From Rathayibacter iranicus NCPPB 2253 = VKM Ac-1602 (GTDB lineage: Bacteria > Actinomycetota > Actinomycetes > Actinomycetales > Microbacteriaceae), in contig NZ_QGDV01000003.1 in assembly GCF_003149025.1 (NCBI RefSeq), positions 186,001 to 250,000 of the forward strand: a DNA stretch of 64,000 nucleotides. The letters are read 5' to 3'. The translations under genes were made by a program, and so were the position numbers. The notes beneath the pieces were generated by a model. That model worked only from the letters and a program-made list of their open reading frames with translations, ran no database searches and was not told the DNA's origin. Below are positions 1-7,647 of this stretch, piece after piece (within the stretch, counting starts at the first letter, position 1; each line of letters opens with the position of its first letter).

Positions 1-472
1 GTCCGCCCCACGGAACGATGTTGAGCGTGCCGTTCGCGAGCCCTGCCACGCAGGTCAGCACGACCGGGTTCATCCCCAAGCGGAGGTAGATCGGCAGCAT
101 TGCGGCGGTGGTGACGATGAAGGTGGTCGAGCCGTCACCATCGAGGGACACCGCTCCGGCGAGTAGCGCCGTCCCGAGCACGACCTTCGCCGGATCGTCA
201 CCGAGCGCGCGCACGATGAAGCGGATGAGCGGATCGAAAAGCCCGACGTCGATCATGATGCCGAAGTACATGATCGCGAACATGAGCAGCGCGGCCGTGG
301 GCGCGAGGCTGCCGATCGCTTCGAGGACCATGTCGCCGATCCCGAGTCCGGCTCCCGCGAAGAGTCCGAAGATCGTCGGCACGACGATCAGGGCGACCAT
401 CGGCGTCAACCGCTTGGTCATGATCAGGGCCATGAAGGCCAGGATCATCGTGAATCCGAGTACTACCAACAC
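1..472 (-). CDS. CitMHS-type citrate/divalent-metal symporter, N-terminal part (runs off the window)
   Basis: The reverse strand opens with a GTG at 472-470, six bases after a strong AGGAG site, and stays open to the window edge (157 codons). The visible protein is very hydrophobic, starts LVVLGFTMILAFMALIM, and carries the stretch GAVSLDGDGSTTFIVTT, typical of the CitMHS family that imports citrate complexed with Mg2+ or another divalent metal together with protons at the inner membrane. It diverges from a CitA/CitB-like two-component system, the usual genetic partner of citrate or C4-dicarboxylate carriers, so that system probably controls it. Other members of the ion-transporter superfamily remain possible because the C-terminal half is missing. 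This gene is absent from a simple ATG-based reading because its start is GTG and its stop lies outside. Confidence 0.8.
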   Translation of the reverse strand, partial: MLVVLGFTMILAFMALIMTKRLTPMVALIVVPTIFGLFAGAGLGIGDMVLEAIGSLAPTAALLMFAIMYFGIMIDVGLFDPLIRFIVRALGDDPAKVVLGTALLAGAVSLDGDGSTTFIVTTAAMLPIYLRLGMNPVVLTCVAGLANGTLNIVPWGG

Positions 473-586
473 AACTGACTCCTTGTCGAGTTCCGCCGGT
501 CGAGGACGGCGGAACTTCGGCCGGGGGTGCTCGACACCCTAGGCACCTGGGCTGTTCGCTCTGGGGAATCGCTCATTACTGCGACA

Positions 587-621
587 TCTGCGCATAGTGT
601 GGGTTCTGCGCATTCTGCGCA
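587..621. promoter_or_regulatory. Three TCTGCGCA direct repeats in the citrate-transporter/two-component intergenic region
   Basis: TCTGCGCA occurs at 587-594, 605-612 and 614-621, with start-to-start distances of 18 and 9 bases, between the two divergent genes (473-642). The repeats end just before the ribosome-binding site of the histidine kinase. Response regulators of the CitB/DcuR type often bind repeated half-sites in such divergent regions, so this is a candidate operator. No clear -35/-10 pair was identified. Confidence 0.4.
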
Positions 622-642
622 CCAGGAGATCGAGGAGACCGG

Positions 643-2322
643 ATGCGTTTCGCGAGCCACGTGCTCGTCCTCCAGCTCGCGACCGTCTCGGCCGCGGTGC
701 TCGTCTGCGCCGGAGTCGTGACCGCGTTGAGTGTGCAGCAGTTGCGCGGCGAGGCGGAGGAGACGGCGCTCGCCATCGCCCGAACCGTCGCCGAGGATCC
801 TGACGTGCGCGAGGCCGTCACCGCCTCCTCCGCCGAGCCCGGTGTGCCGGCTGCCGCCGAGCTGCGCCGGGGTCCGCTCGAGACCATCGCCGCCGCGGTC
901 GAGCAGCGCACGGGCGCACTCTTCATCGTCATCACCGACGACCAGGGCATCCGCCTGGCTCATCCTGACGAGAACCGCCTCGGCGAGCGGGTCTCGACCA
1001 GCCCCGACGAGGCTCTGGCGGGGCGCGAGAGCGTGTCCTGGGGGACCGGCACGCTCGGCGAGTCGGCGCGAGCCAAGGTCCCCGTGTTCTCGGAGGGAGA
1101 GGGGCGGGTCGTCGGCGAGGTCAGCATCGGCTTCGCGCGTTCCAGCGTCTTCACCGACCTGCCCGCCGCTCTGCTCGGCGTCCTCGCGGCGGCGCTTGCG
1201 GGCCTGGTGCTGGCGGCGGTCGCGTCCGTCTTCATCCGCCGCCGCCTGCTGCGCCTGACGCTGGGCCTCGCGCCGGAGGAGTTGACGTCGCTGGTGCAAG
1301 ACCAGGCGGCCGTGCTCGACGGTGTCGATGAGGGAGTGCTTGCCCTCGACCGCGATGGGCGCGTCGGCGTCTGCAACGCGCGGGCGGCGGCGATCCTCGG
1401 CTCTGACGATCCGACCGGACGGGCGCTGCACGGGCGCGCCCTCTCTGAGCTCGCCCTGCCGACTCCGCTGGCCGACGCGATCGACGCGGCCTTGCGCTCG
1501 GCAGACCCGCCGCGCAGAGGCGGCGAGGAGGGCTTCGTCATTCGCTCGCGCATTGTCTACGTCGACATCCGGAGGGTCACCCGTGGTGACCGCGATCTGG
1601 GCGTGGTCGTCGTGCTGCGCGACCGCACCGACCTCGCCGCGCTCAGCCGCCGACTCGACGCGGTCGGCGCGATGACGAACGCGCTCCGGGTGCAGCGGCA
1701 CGAGTTCGCCAACCGTCTGCACGTGGTCGCCGGCCTCCTCGATGCGGGGCGGACGGGGTCGGCGCGCGACTACCTCGACGAGGTGCTGACCCGCGGTCCG
1801 CTGAAGTACCCGGTGCAGCACGCCGACCGGCTACAGGAGCCCTACCTCCAGGCACTCGTCGGCGCGAAGGGAATCGAGGCGGCCGAGCGCGGCGTGCTGC
1901 TCACGCTCGGCGAGGAGACACTGGTGCGTGGCACGGTCATCGAACCGGAGGATGTCGCCACGGTCGTCGGCAACCTCGTCGACAACGCGGTCCGCGCGGC
2001 GGTGGAGGGGCGGCGCGACGTGCGGTTCGTTGAGATTGAGCTGCTGGATGACGGCACTGCGCTCTTCGTGACGGTCGCCGACTCGGGCGACGGGGTCGTC
2101 TCTCCGGAGTCACTGTTTGATCGGGCCGGCACGAGCGACCCCGTGGCGGACGACGGCCGGGTGCACGGCCGCGGCTTCGGTCTCCGGCTCTGTCGCGAGG
2201 TGGCCACCCGACGCGGCGGGGAGGTCTGGTTGGCAGACGCTGGCGGGGTGGAGTCGGGAGCCGTGCTCTGCGCGCGCCTGCCCGGGTCGGTCCGGCCGCC
2301 GGAGCGGGACGGGGACGAGTGA
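643..2322 (+). CDS. CitA/DcuS-family sensor histidine kinase
   Basis: Membrane sensor kinase of 559 residues, the normal size for the citrate/C4-dicarboxylate-sensing CitA/DcuS family. Residues 7-29 and about 175-197 are membrane segments and enclose an extracytoplasmic sensor domain. A PAS domain follows (about 220-330, with GVDEGVLALDRDGRV). The phospho-accepting His is His353 in the H-box QRHEFANRLHVV, a motif peculiar to this family. The ATPase domain has the N-box GNLVDNA (Asn448) and the G-box DSGDGV (Asp480). The ATG at 643 has GGAG-type ribosome-binding sequences just upstream. The stop overlaps the response regulator start, so the pair is co-translated. It most likely senses an extracellular carboxylate and switches on the divergent transporter. 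Confidence 0.92.
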   Translation: MRFASHVLVLQLATVSAAVLVCAGVVTALSVQQLRGEAEETALAIARTVAEDPDVREAVTASSAEPGVPAAAELRRGPLETIAAAVEQRTGALFIVITDDQGIRLAHPDENRLGERVSTSPDEALAGRESVSWGTGTLGESARAKVPVFSEGEGRVVGEVSIGFARSSVFTDLPAALLGVLAAALAGLVLAAVASVFIRRRLLRLTLGLAPEELTSLVQDQAAVLDGVDEGVLALDRDGRVGVCNARAAAILGSDDPTGRALHGRALSELALPTPLADAIDAALRSADPPRRGGEEGFVIRSRIVYVDIRRVTRGDRDLGVVVVLRDRTDLAALSRRLDAVGAMTNALRVQRHEFANRLHVVAGLLDAGRTGSARDYLDEVLTRGPLKYPVQHADRLQEPYLQALVGAKGIEAAERGVLLTLGEETLVRGTVIEPEDVATVVGNLVDNAVRAAVEGRRDVRFVEIELLDDGTALFVTVADSGDGVVSPESLFDRAGTSDPVADDGRVHGRGFGLRLCREVATRRGGEVWLADAGGVESGAVLCARLPGSVRPPERDGDE

Positions 2323-2993
2323 TGAGCGCGGACACGGCGCAGGAGCGCACGGTGTTGGTGGTCGACGACGACTTCCGGGTGGCGCAGCTGCACGCGGATC
2401 TCGTGGCGGCGCGACAGGGCCTCACCGCGCTCGCTCCGGTGCACACCGCCCGCGCCGCCTGCGCGGCTGTCGCCGAGCACGCGCCCGATCTGTTGCTGCT
2501 CGATGTGCATCTGCCTGACCAGAGCGGCATCGCCCTGCTTCACGAGCTCGATATCGACGCATTCGTGGTGAGTGCCGCCTCCGACGGGGCAACGGTGCGG
2601 CGGGCGCTGCACGCGGGGGCGCTCGGTTACCTGATCAAGCCGTTCGAGGCGCGACTGCTCAGCGAGCGCCTCGACGCCTACGTGCGGTTTCGGAACGTGC
2701 TGCGCGAGGATCGCGTGGCCGATCAGGAGGCGGTGGAGCGGGCGCTGCGGATCCTGCACTCGGGTGACACTGCGGCCGCGCAGCCCTCGCGCTCGGCGAC
2801 CGAGCAGTTGGTCCTCGCGCGCCTCGCGGAGTCGGGGGCCGAGCTTTCGGCACTCGACGTCGCCGAGCGCGCCGGCATCTCGCGGGCCACCGCCCAGCGC
2901 TACCTCTCCGGCCTCTCCGGCCGTGGCCTGGTCGAGATGACCCTCAGTTACGGGAGTACCGGTCGCCCCGAACACCGCTATCGGGCGAAGTAG
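2322..2993 (+). CDS. CitB/DcuR-family response regulator
   Basis: The receiver domain occupies about residues 8-125: acidic pocket VVDDD near the start, phospho-acceptor Asp61 in LLLLDVHLPD, and the switch Lys in YLIKPFEAR. A linker leads to a C-terminal helix-turn-helix (LDVAERAGISRATAQRYL), the arrangement of CitB/DcuR regulators. I chose the ATG at 2322, which shares one base with the kinase stop; a GTG one codon earlier at 2319 is the alternative. Its partner is the upstream kinase, and the divergent carboxylate transporter is the expected target. Confidence 0.92.
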   Translation: MSADTAQERTVLVVDDDFRVAQLHADLVAARQGLTALAPVHTARAACAAVAEHAPDLLLLDVHLPDQSGIALLHELDIDAFVVSAASDGATVRRALHAGALGYLIKPFEARLLSERLDAYVRFRNVLREDRVADQEAVERALRILHSGDTAAAQPSRSATEQLVLARLAESGAELSALDVAERAGISRATAQRYLSGLSGRGLVEMTLSYGSTGRPEHRYRAK

Positions 2994-2999
2994 CCGCAC

Positions 3000-3061
3000 A
3001 ACGAAGGCTGGGACGTGGGATTCGGGGGTTCTCGGCTTCGAAAGGCGTCCTAGCCTTCGTT
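3000..3061. terminator. Inverted repeat between convergent response regulator and TerC genes
   Basis: Sixteen-base arms AACGAAGGCTGGGACG (3000-3015) and CGTCCTAGCCTTCGTT (3046-3061) pair with one mismatch around a 30-base loop. It lies in the 79-base gap between two converging genes, where a bidirectional transcription stop is expected. The loop is long for a simple intrinsic terminator. Confidence 0.55.
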
Positions 3062-3072
3062 ATGCAGACGAC

Positions 3073-4086
3073 TCAGTGCGGAGCGTCGACGTCGGCCACG
3101 CGGTGGCGTGTTGCGGCCTCGGCGGCCATGCGGCGTCCCTTCGGGCTGACGAGGGAGGCGATGACCGTGACCACCAGGACGCCGACGATGACCGAGAGCG
3201 AGAGGCCGGTGCCGATCTCGAAGACCTCGACGTGCTCGCCGTTGTTGATGAACGGCAGGGTGTTCTCGTGCAGCGCGTGCAGGATCAGCTTCACGCCGAT
3301 GAAGGCGAGGATCACGGCCAGGCCGATGCTGAGATAGACGAGGCGGTCGAGCAGTCCGTCGATGAGGAAGTACAGCTGGCGCAGTCCCAGCAGCGAGAAT
3401 GCGGTCGCCGTGAAGACGAGGAATACGTCGCTGGTGAGGCCAAAGATCGCCGGCACACTGTCGAGGGCAAAGAGGATGTCTGTGCCGCCGATCGCCGCCA
3501 TGACGAGGATCATCGGCGTGAGAACCTTCTTACCGTCGACCCGGGTGTAGAACTTATCGCCGTCGTACTGGTCGCTCGTCTTGAAGATCCGCTTGGCGAG
3601 CCGCACCATGACGTTGTCGCCGGAGTGCTCGTCGCCCGGCTTCACGAGATTGAACGCGGTGAGCAGCAGGATCAGGCCGAAGAGGTAGAAGACCCAGGCG
3701 AACGAATTGATCAGCGCGGCGCCGAGGAAGATGAATCCGGTGCGGGCGATAAGCGCGAAGACGATGCCGAAGAGCAGCACCTTCTGCTGATCGGCGCGAG
3801 GCACCTTGAAGCTCGCCATGATGATCAGGAAGACGAACAGATTGTCGACCGACAACGCCTTTTCGGTGATGTAGCCGGCGAAGTATTCGGAGCCTGGCGT
3901 TGGCCCGCCGAATACGAGGACGCCGAGGCCGAAGACGACGGCGATGCCGACGTAGAGCGCGGACCACAGGGCCGACTCCTTTAGGGTGGGCTCGTGGGCT
4001 TTGCGGACGTGGAAGAAGAAGTCGAAGAGCAGGAGCAGGACGATGAAGACGATCGTCAGGGTCCAGATCAGGGGCGACACGGTCAT
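3073..4086 (-). CDS. TerC-family integral membrane protein (putative metal exporter)
   Basis: Protein of 337 residues when started at the ATG at 4086 (MTVSPLIWTL), close to the usual length of bacterial TerC/Alx proteins. The open frame continues upstream to 4308, but those residues look non-membrane and would overlap the next gene. About eight or nine hydrophobic segments are visible. The two family signatures are present: EKALSVDNLFVFLI and DILFALDSVPAIF, whose Asp residues lie in the membrane. TerC relatives are linked to manganese efflux and to tellurite or pH stress. Unlike the transporter gene at 28120, no riboswitch-like leader was found in the 170 bases upstream. Its transcript converges on the response regulator. 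Confidence 0.88.
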   Translation of the reverse strand: MTVSPLIWTLTIVFIVLLLLFDFFFHVRKAHEPTLKESALWSALYVGIAVVFGLGVLVFGGPTPGSEYFAGYITEKALSVDNLFVFLIIMASFKVPRADQQKVLLFGIVFALIARTGFIFLGAALINSFAWVFYLFGLILLLTAFNLVKPGDEHSGDNVMVRLAKRIFKTSDQYDGDKFYTRVDGKKVLTPMILVMAAIGGTDILFALDSVPAIFGLTSDVFLVFTATAFSLLGLRQLYFLIDGLLDRLVYLSIGLAVILAFIGVKLILHALHENTLPFINNGEHVEVFEIGTGLSLSVIVGVLVVTVIASLVSPKGRRMAAEAATRHRVADVDAPH

Positions 4087-4258
4087 GAAGGGGCTGGCCT
4101 CGCTCGAGAAGGGGTGGGGACGGTCGGAGAACTCGCTCGTCACAAGAACGCTAGCGACGCCGTGACGAGAGAACGGCGTCCGCCGTTCAATCATGAGTAT
4201 CTTCTCAGTGATGAGAGCGCGAGCTGCGCTGGGTGGCCGGTCGGCCAGACTGGACATC

Positions 4259-5131
4259 ATGACCGACGATGCTGTCGACAGGACTTTCGAGGACGCTGAC
4301 GGCGTCACGATCCATTACCGCTGGTGGACACATCCGTCTCCCCGAGCGATCGTGCAGATCGCGCACGGGATCGGTGAACATTCGGGCCGCTACATCGAAC
4401 TCGCCGAGGCGCTGCTTGCGGCGGGATACGCGGTGGCCGCCGATGACCATCGTGGTCATGGGCGGACCGGCCTCGAGCAGCACGGTGGCGAGGCGTCCCG
4501 GCTGGGGCTGCTCGGCCCGGGCGGCCTGCGCGCGACGGAGGCGGCAATCAGCCGACTCTCGAGCGAGCTGGGCGAGGAGAGCCCCGGCGTGCCGATCGTG
4601 CTTCTCGGCCACTCCTGGGGCTCATTGATGGCACAGCGGATCGTTGATCACCACTCCGCCGACTACGCGGCCCTGGTGCTCAGCGGCACGGCCTACCGCC
4701 TCCCGGGCTACATGAATGCGGGCGACCTGACGAAGCGCCACCGGGTGGCCGGTGGCCTCGGTCTCGAGTGGCTCTCGCGCGACCCGGAGGTGTGGCAGCG
4801 GTTCCACGACGATCCGCTGACCTTCACTACTCCGCTCGCGGCGCGCATCGGACTCACCGAGACACTGCGGCTCATCGGGCGGCCTGCTCGCCGGCCCGCG
4901 CACCCGCTGCCCTTGCTGCTCGTCGTGGGGGCCGAGGACACGCTCGGTGGCGAGCGCTCGGTGCGGGCGCTCGCCAACGCCTACCGTCGGCGCGCCGGGT
5001 ATACGGACGTCTCGGTGCGGGTGTATCCGGAGGCGCGGCACGAGCTGTTCCAGGAGCTGAACCGGGCCGAGGTCACGGCCGATCTGGTCGAGTGGCTGCA
5101 CGCGCGCTTCCCCGCCTCGTCTCCCGCTTAG
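4259..5131 (+). CDS. Alpha/beta hydrolase, monoacylglycerol lipase/lysophospholipase type
   Basis: A 290-residue serine hydrolase of the Hydrolase_4 (monoacylglycerol lipase-like) group. The nucleophile elbow is GHSWGS with Ser119. The acid is the Asp in GAEDTLGG and the base is the His in PEARHELFQE near the C-terminus. The oxyanion stretch HGIGEHSGRY matches the family signature. The start is placed at MTDDAVDR (4259) because the longer frame begins inside the upstream region of the divergent TerC gene. It is nine bases from the lipoate ligase gene and may be co-transcribed with it. The natural substrate cannot be told from the sequence. Confidence 0.88.
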   Translation: MTDDAVDRTFEDADGVTIHYRWWTHPSPRAIVQIAHGIGEHSGRYIELAEALLAAGYAVAADDHRGHGRTGLEQHGGEASRLGLLGPGGLRATEAAISRLSSELGEESPGVPIVLLGHSWGSLMAQRIVDHHSADYAALVLSGTAYRLPGYMNAGDLTKRHRVAGGLGLEWLSRDPEVWQRFHDDPLTFTTPLAARIGLTETLRLIGRPARRPAHPLPLLLVVGAEDTLGGERSVRALANAYRRRAGYTDVSVRVYPEARHELFQELNRAEVTADLVEWLHARFPASSPA

Positions 5132-5140
5132 GCTGACGTC

Positions 5141-6190
5141 ATGCATGGCGAGTACAAAGTCCCCGGTGGAAAGCTCGTGGTCGTCGACCTCGATGTGGTC
5201 GAGGGAAGGTTCGCGGGCTTCCGGCTCGCGGGCGACTTCTTCCTCGAGCCTGATACGGCGCTCGATGACATCGACCGCGCGGTGATCGGACTGCCGGTCG
5301 AGACCGACGCGAAGTCGATCGCCGCCGCCATCCGGCAGGCTCTGCCGAGCGACGCGGTGCTGCTCGGCTTCACCCCCGAGGCCGTCGCGGTCGCGATCCG
5401 GCGCTCACTGCAGAAGGCGACGAGTTGGCGCGACTACGACTGGCGGATCGTGCACGACGGGGCCGTGTCTCCGGCAACCCACCTCGCGCTCGACGAGGTG
5501 TTGACCGCCGCCGTCGGCGAAGGCCGTCGCGAGCCCACCCTGCGCATCTGGGAGTGGGACCGACCGGCTGTCGTGATCGGCAGCTTCCAGTCGCTCCGTA
5601 ACGAGGTCGACCTCGACAACGCGGCGAAGTACGGGGTCGACGTGGTGCGGCGTATTTCCGGCGGTGGCGCGATGTTCATGGAGGCTGGCAGCGTCGTCAC
5701 GTACTCGCTCTATGTCCCCGGCGACCTCGTGCAGGGCCTGACGTTCGCCGACTCCTACGCCTTCCTTGATGAGTGGGCGGTGAGCGCCCTGCAGTCGCTC
5801 GGGATCGACGCGGTGTACCAGCCGCTCAACGACATCACCTCGCCCTCGGGCAAGATCGGCGGAGCGGCGCAGAAGCGGCTCGGCTCCGGCGCAGTCCTGC
5901 ACCACGTGACCATGAGCTACGACATCGACGCCGAGAAGATGGTGCAGGTGCTGCGGATCGGACGCGAAAAGCTGTCCGATAAGGGCATCGCCTCCGCCGT
6001 GAAACGCGTCGACCCGCTGCGCAGCCAAACCGGGCTCAGCCGCGCCGAGATCATTGAGCGGATGAAGGCGACGTTCGTGCAGCTGCACGGCGGGGAGCCG
6101 GACACCCTCAGCGAGGAGGAGTACGCGGCGGCCGAAGAGCTGGTGCGGACGAAGTACTCGACCCCGGAGTGGCTGCGTCGCGTCCCCTGA
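5141..6190 (+). CDS. lplA: Lipoate-protein ligase A family protein with N-terminal accessory domain
   Basis: Attaches lipoate (or octanoate) to the E2/GcvH lipoyl domains. Residues 1-88 resemble the small accessory domain that follows the catalytic domain in classical LplA (MHGEYKVPGGKLVVVDL, then PVETDAKSIAAAI). Residues about 95-349 are the BPL_LplA_LipB catalytic domain, with RRISGGGAMF for adenylate binding and Lys238 in SPSGKIGGAAQ as the key lysine. The order is therefore accessory-catalytic, reversed from E. coli LplA. The start codon lies nine bases after the hydrolase stop. It could work in lipoate scavenging or as an octanoyl transferase; LipB and LipA are not in the window. Confidence 0.85.
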   Translation: MHGEYKVPGGKLVVVDLDVVEGRFAGFRLAGDFFLEPDTALDDIDRAVIGLPVETDAKSIAAAIRQALPSDAVLLGFTPEAVAVAIRRSLQKATSWRDYDWRIVHDGAVSPATHLALDEVLTAAVGEGRREPTLRIWEWDRPAVVIGSFQSLRNEVDLDNAAKYGVDVVRRISGGGAMFMEAGSVVTYSLYVPGDLVQGLTFADSYAFLDEWAVSALQSLGIDAVYQPLNDITSPSGKIGGAAQKRLGSGAVLHHVTMSYDIDAEKMVQVLRIGREKLSDKGIASAVKRVDPLRSQTGLSRAEIIERMKATFVQLHGGEPDTLSEEEYAAAEELVRTKYSTPEWLRRVP

Positions 6191-6222
6191 GGGACGGGTG
6201 AGACCGGGTCGGGGGATGCCGC

Positions 6223-6507
6223 TCAGCCCGCGAGGAGTTCCTGGTAGTCGGGATGCTCGGCGATGAACTCCGCGACGAACGGACACGCCGGAACGATGCG
6301 TGGGCCGAAGCGCCGGTGCGCGTCGTCGAGCGCCCCTCCGACGAGTGTCTCTCCGAGGCCCTCGTGCCGGCGCGTCGGAGCGATCTCGGTATGGAGGAAC
6401 ACGACGTCGCCGCCGCGGACGGCGTAGTCGGCAAGCCCGACGTTCTCGCCGTCGACCCAGAGCGTGTAGCGGGAACCGTCCTGATCGTGTCGCACTTCTG
6501 AGACCAT
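6223..6507 (-). CDS. Small GNAT-fold N-acetyltransferase (NATD1/YidJ-like)
   Basis: A 94-residue protein of the short GNAT branch (COG2388 type), which consists of little more than the acetyl-CoA binding core. The core is TEIAPTRRHEGLGETLVGGAL followed by VPACPFVAEFIAEHPDYQ, the latter being the hallmark ending of this group. Length and ending both match the family. It converges with the lipoate ligase gene, and its start is 97 bases from the divergent methyltransferase. Substrates of this group are not known. Confidence 0.88.
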   Translation of the reverse strand: MVSEVRHDQDGSRYTLWVDGENVGLADYAVRGGDVVFLHTEIAPTRRHEGLGETLVGGALDDAHRRFGPRIVPACPFVAEFIAEHPDYQELLAG

Positions 6508-6604
6508 CGCGCCACTCTACGCCGCCGCCTCCTGGACACCGGCCGAGCGCCATGCGACCCGCGGAGCGTGCCGTCGACTCCTCGCGCACTGGCACAATTG
6601 CCGG

Positions 6605-7477
6605 ATGCCCCGGACGATCCAGATTGCGGACGGCGTCCCGCAGACACGGAGCGCGGTGTTCCACGCCGACAACCTCGAGGTTCTGCCGCAGCTAGCCGAC
6701 GGGGCCTTCACCGTCGTGTATCTCGACCCTCCCTTCAACACGGGGCGGGCGCAGGTGCGGACGTCGACCACCTCCGTGCGCTCGGACACAGGGACGATCG
6801 CGGGCTTCAAGGGCCACAGCTACGAGCGGATCCGCGGCGACCTGCTCCGCTACGATGACCGCTTCGACGACTACTGGTCGTTTCTCGAGCCCCGTCTCGC
6901 CGAGGCGTGGCGCCTCCTCGCCGACGACGGAACGCTATACCTGCACCTCGACTACCGCGAGGCGCACTACGCCAAGGTGCTGCTCGACGCGCTCTTCGGC
7001 CGCGAGTGTTTTCTGAACGAGATCATCTGGGCGTACGACTACGGGGCGAAGGCGACGCGGCGCTGGCCCACGAAGCACGACACGATCCTCGTCTACGTGA
7101 AGAATCCGCGCGGCTACCACTTCGACTCCGTCGCCGTCGACCGTGAGCCGTACATGGCGCCCGGCCTCGTCACGCCCGAGAAGGCCGAGCGCGGTAAGCG
7201 GCCGACAGACGTCTGGTGGCACACCATCGTCTCGCCGACCGGCCACGAGAAGACCGGATATCCGACGCAGAAGCCGGAGGGGGTCCTCCGCCGAATCGTG
7301 CAGGCCTCGAGCCGTGAGGGCGATGCCGTGCTCGACTTCTTCGCCGGGTCGGGGACGACCGGTGCGGTGGCGCACGCCCTCGGCCGGCGCTTCGTGCTCA
7401 TTGATGAGCACGTCGACGCGATCGCGGTCATGCGCCGGCGGTTCGCGGGCTTTGACCCCGAGCCGCTGTTCCTCTGA
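6605..7477 (+). CDS. Orphan site-specific DNA methyltransferase (N4-C or N6-A, beta-class order)
   Basis: A 290-residue amino-methyltransferase. Catalytic motif IV is DPPF (Asp41) and the S-adenosylmethionine motif is FAGSG starting at Phe246, so motif IV precedes motif I as in beta-class enzymes such as CcrM and type III Mod subunits. LNEIIWAYDYGAK and TKHDTILVYVKN are typical of Mod-like enzymes. There is no long N-terminal target-recognition insert, and no restriction gene lies beside it. It therefore looks like a regulatory or anti-restriction methylase, or the remnant of a system. The next gene downstream is a palindrome-flanked DUF559 nuclease-like gene; a functional link is only a possibility. 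Confidence 0.88.
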   Translation: MPRTIQIADGVPQTRSAVFHADNLEVLPQLADGAFTVVYLDPPFNTGRAQVRTSTTSVRSDTGTIAGFKGHSYERIRGDLLRYDDRFDDYWSFLEPRLAEAWRLLADDGTLYLHLDYREAHYAKVLLDALFGRECFLNEIIWAYDYGAKATRRWPTKHDTILVYVKNPRGYHFDSVAVDREPYMAPGLVTPEKAERGKRPTDVWWHTIVSPTGHEKTGYPTQKPEGVLRRIVQASSREGDAVLDFFAGSGTTGAVAHALGRRFVLIDEHVDAIAVMRRRFAGFDPEPLFL

Positions 7478-7492
7478 GGTCTGGGCGCGTCT

Positions 7493-7548
7493 CCACTGTC
7501 CACAAGTTGTCGCACTCGACGTCGAGTGCGACAACTTGTGGACAGTGG
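7493..7548. repeat. 56-bp perfect palindrome, left boundary of DUF559 element 1
   Basis: Bases 7493-7520 and 7521-7548 are exact reverse complements: 28-base arms with no loop, centre CTCGAC/GTCGAG. It begins 15 bases after the methyltransferase stop and 99 bases before the DUF559 start. A near copy lies at 8583-8632 on the far side of that gene. It could also terminate methyltransferase transcription, but a loopless 28-bp stem is unusual for a terminator. Confidence 0.9.
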
Positions 7549-7647
7549 TGCGCGGGATGCTTCCTCCACAGGCAGCGGTTGGAGGAACTGTCCCCAGAAG
7601 TACCGGAACGAGGTCCGCGAGGTTCGTGTGCCGTCCAGGCTGGCGGC

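Noticed and set aside
4087-4258. Second manganese riboswitch, upstream of TerC
   Set aside because: TerC genes often carry yybP-ykoY leaders, but neither GGGGAGTAG nor the CGAGACC element is present in either orientation here.
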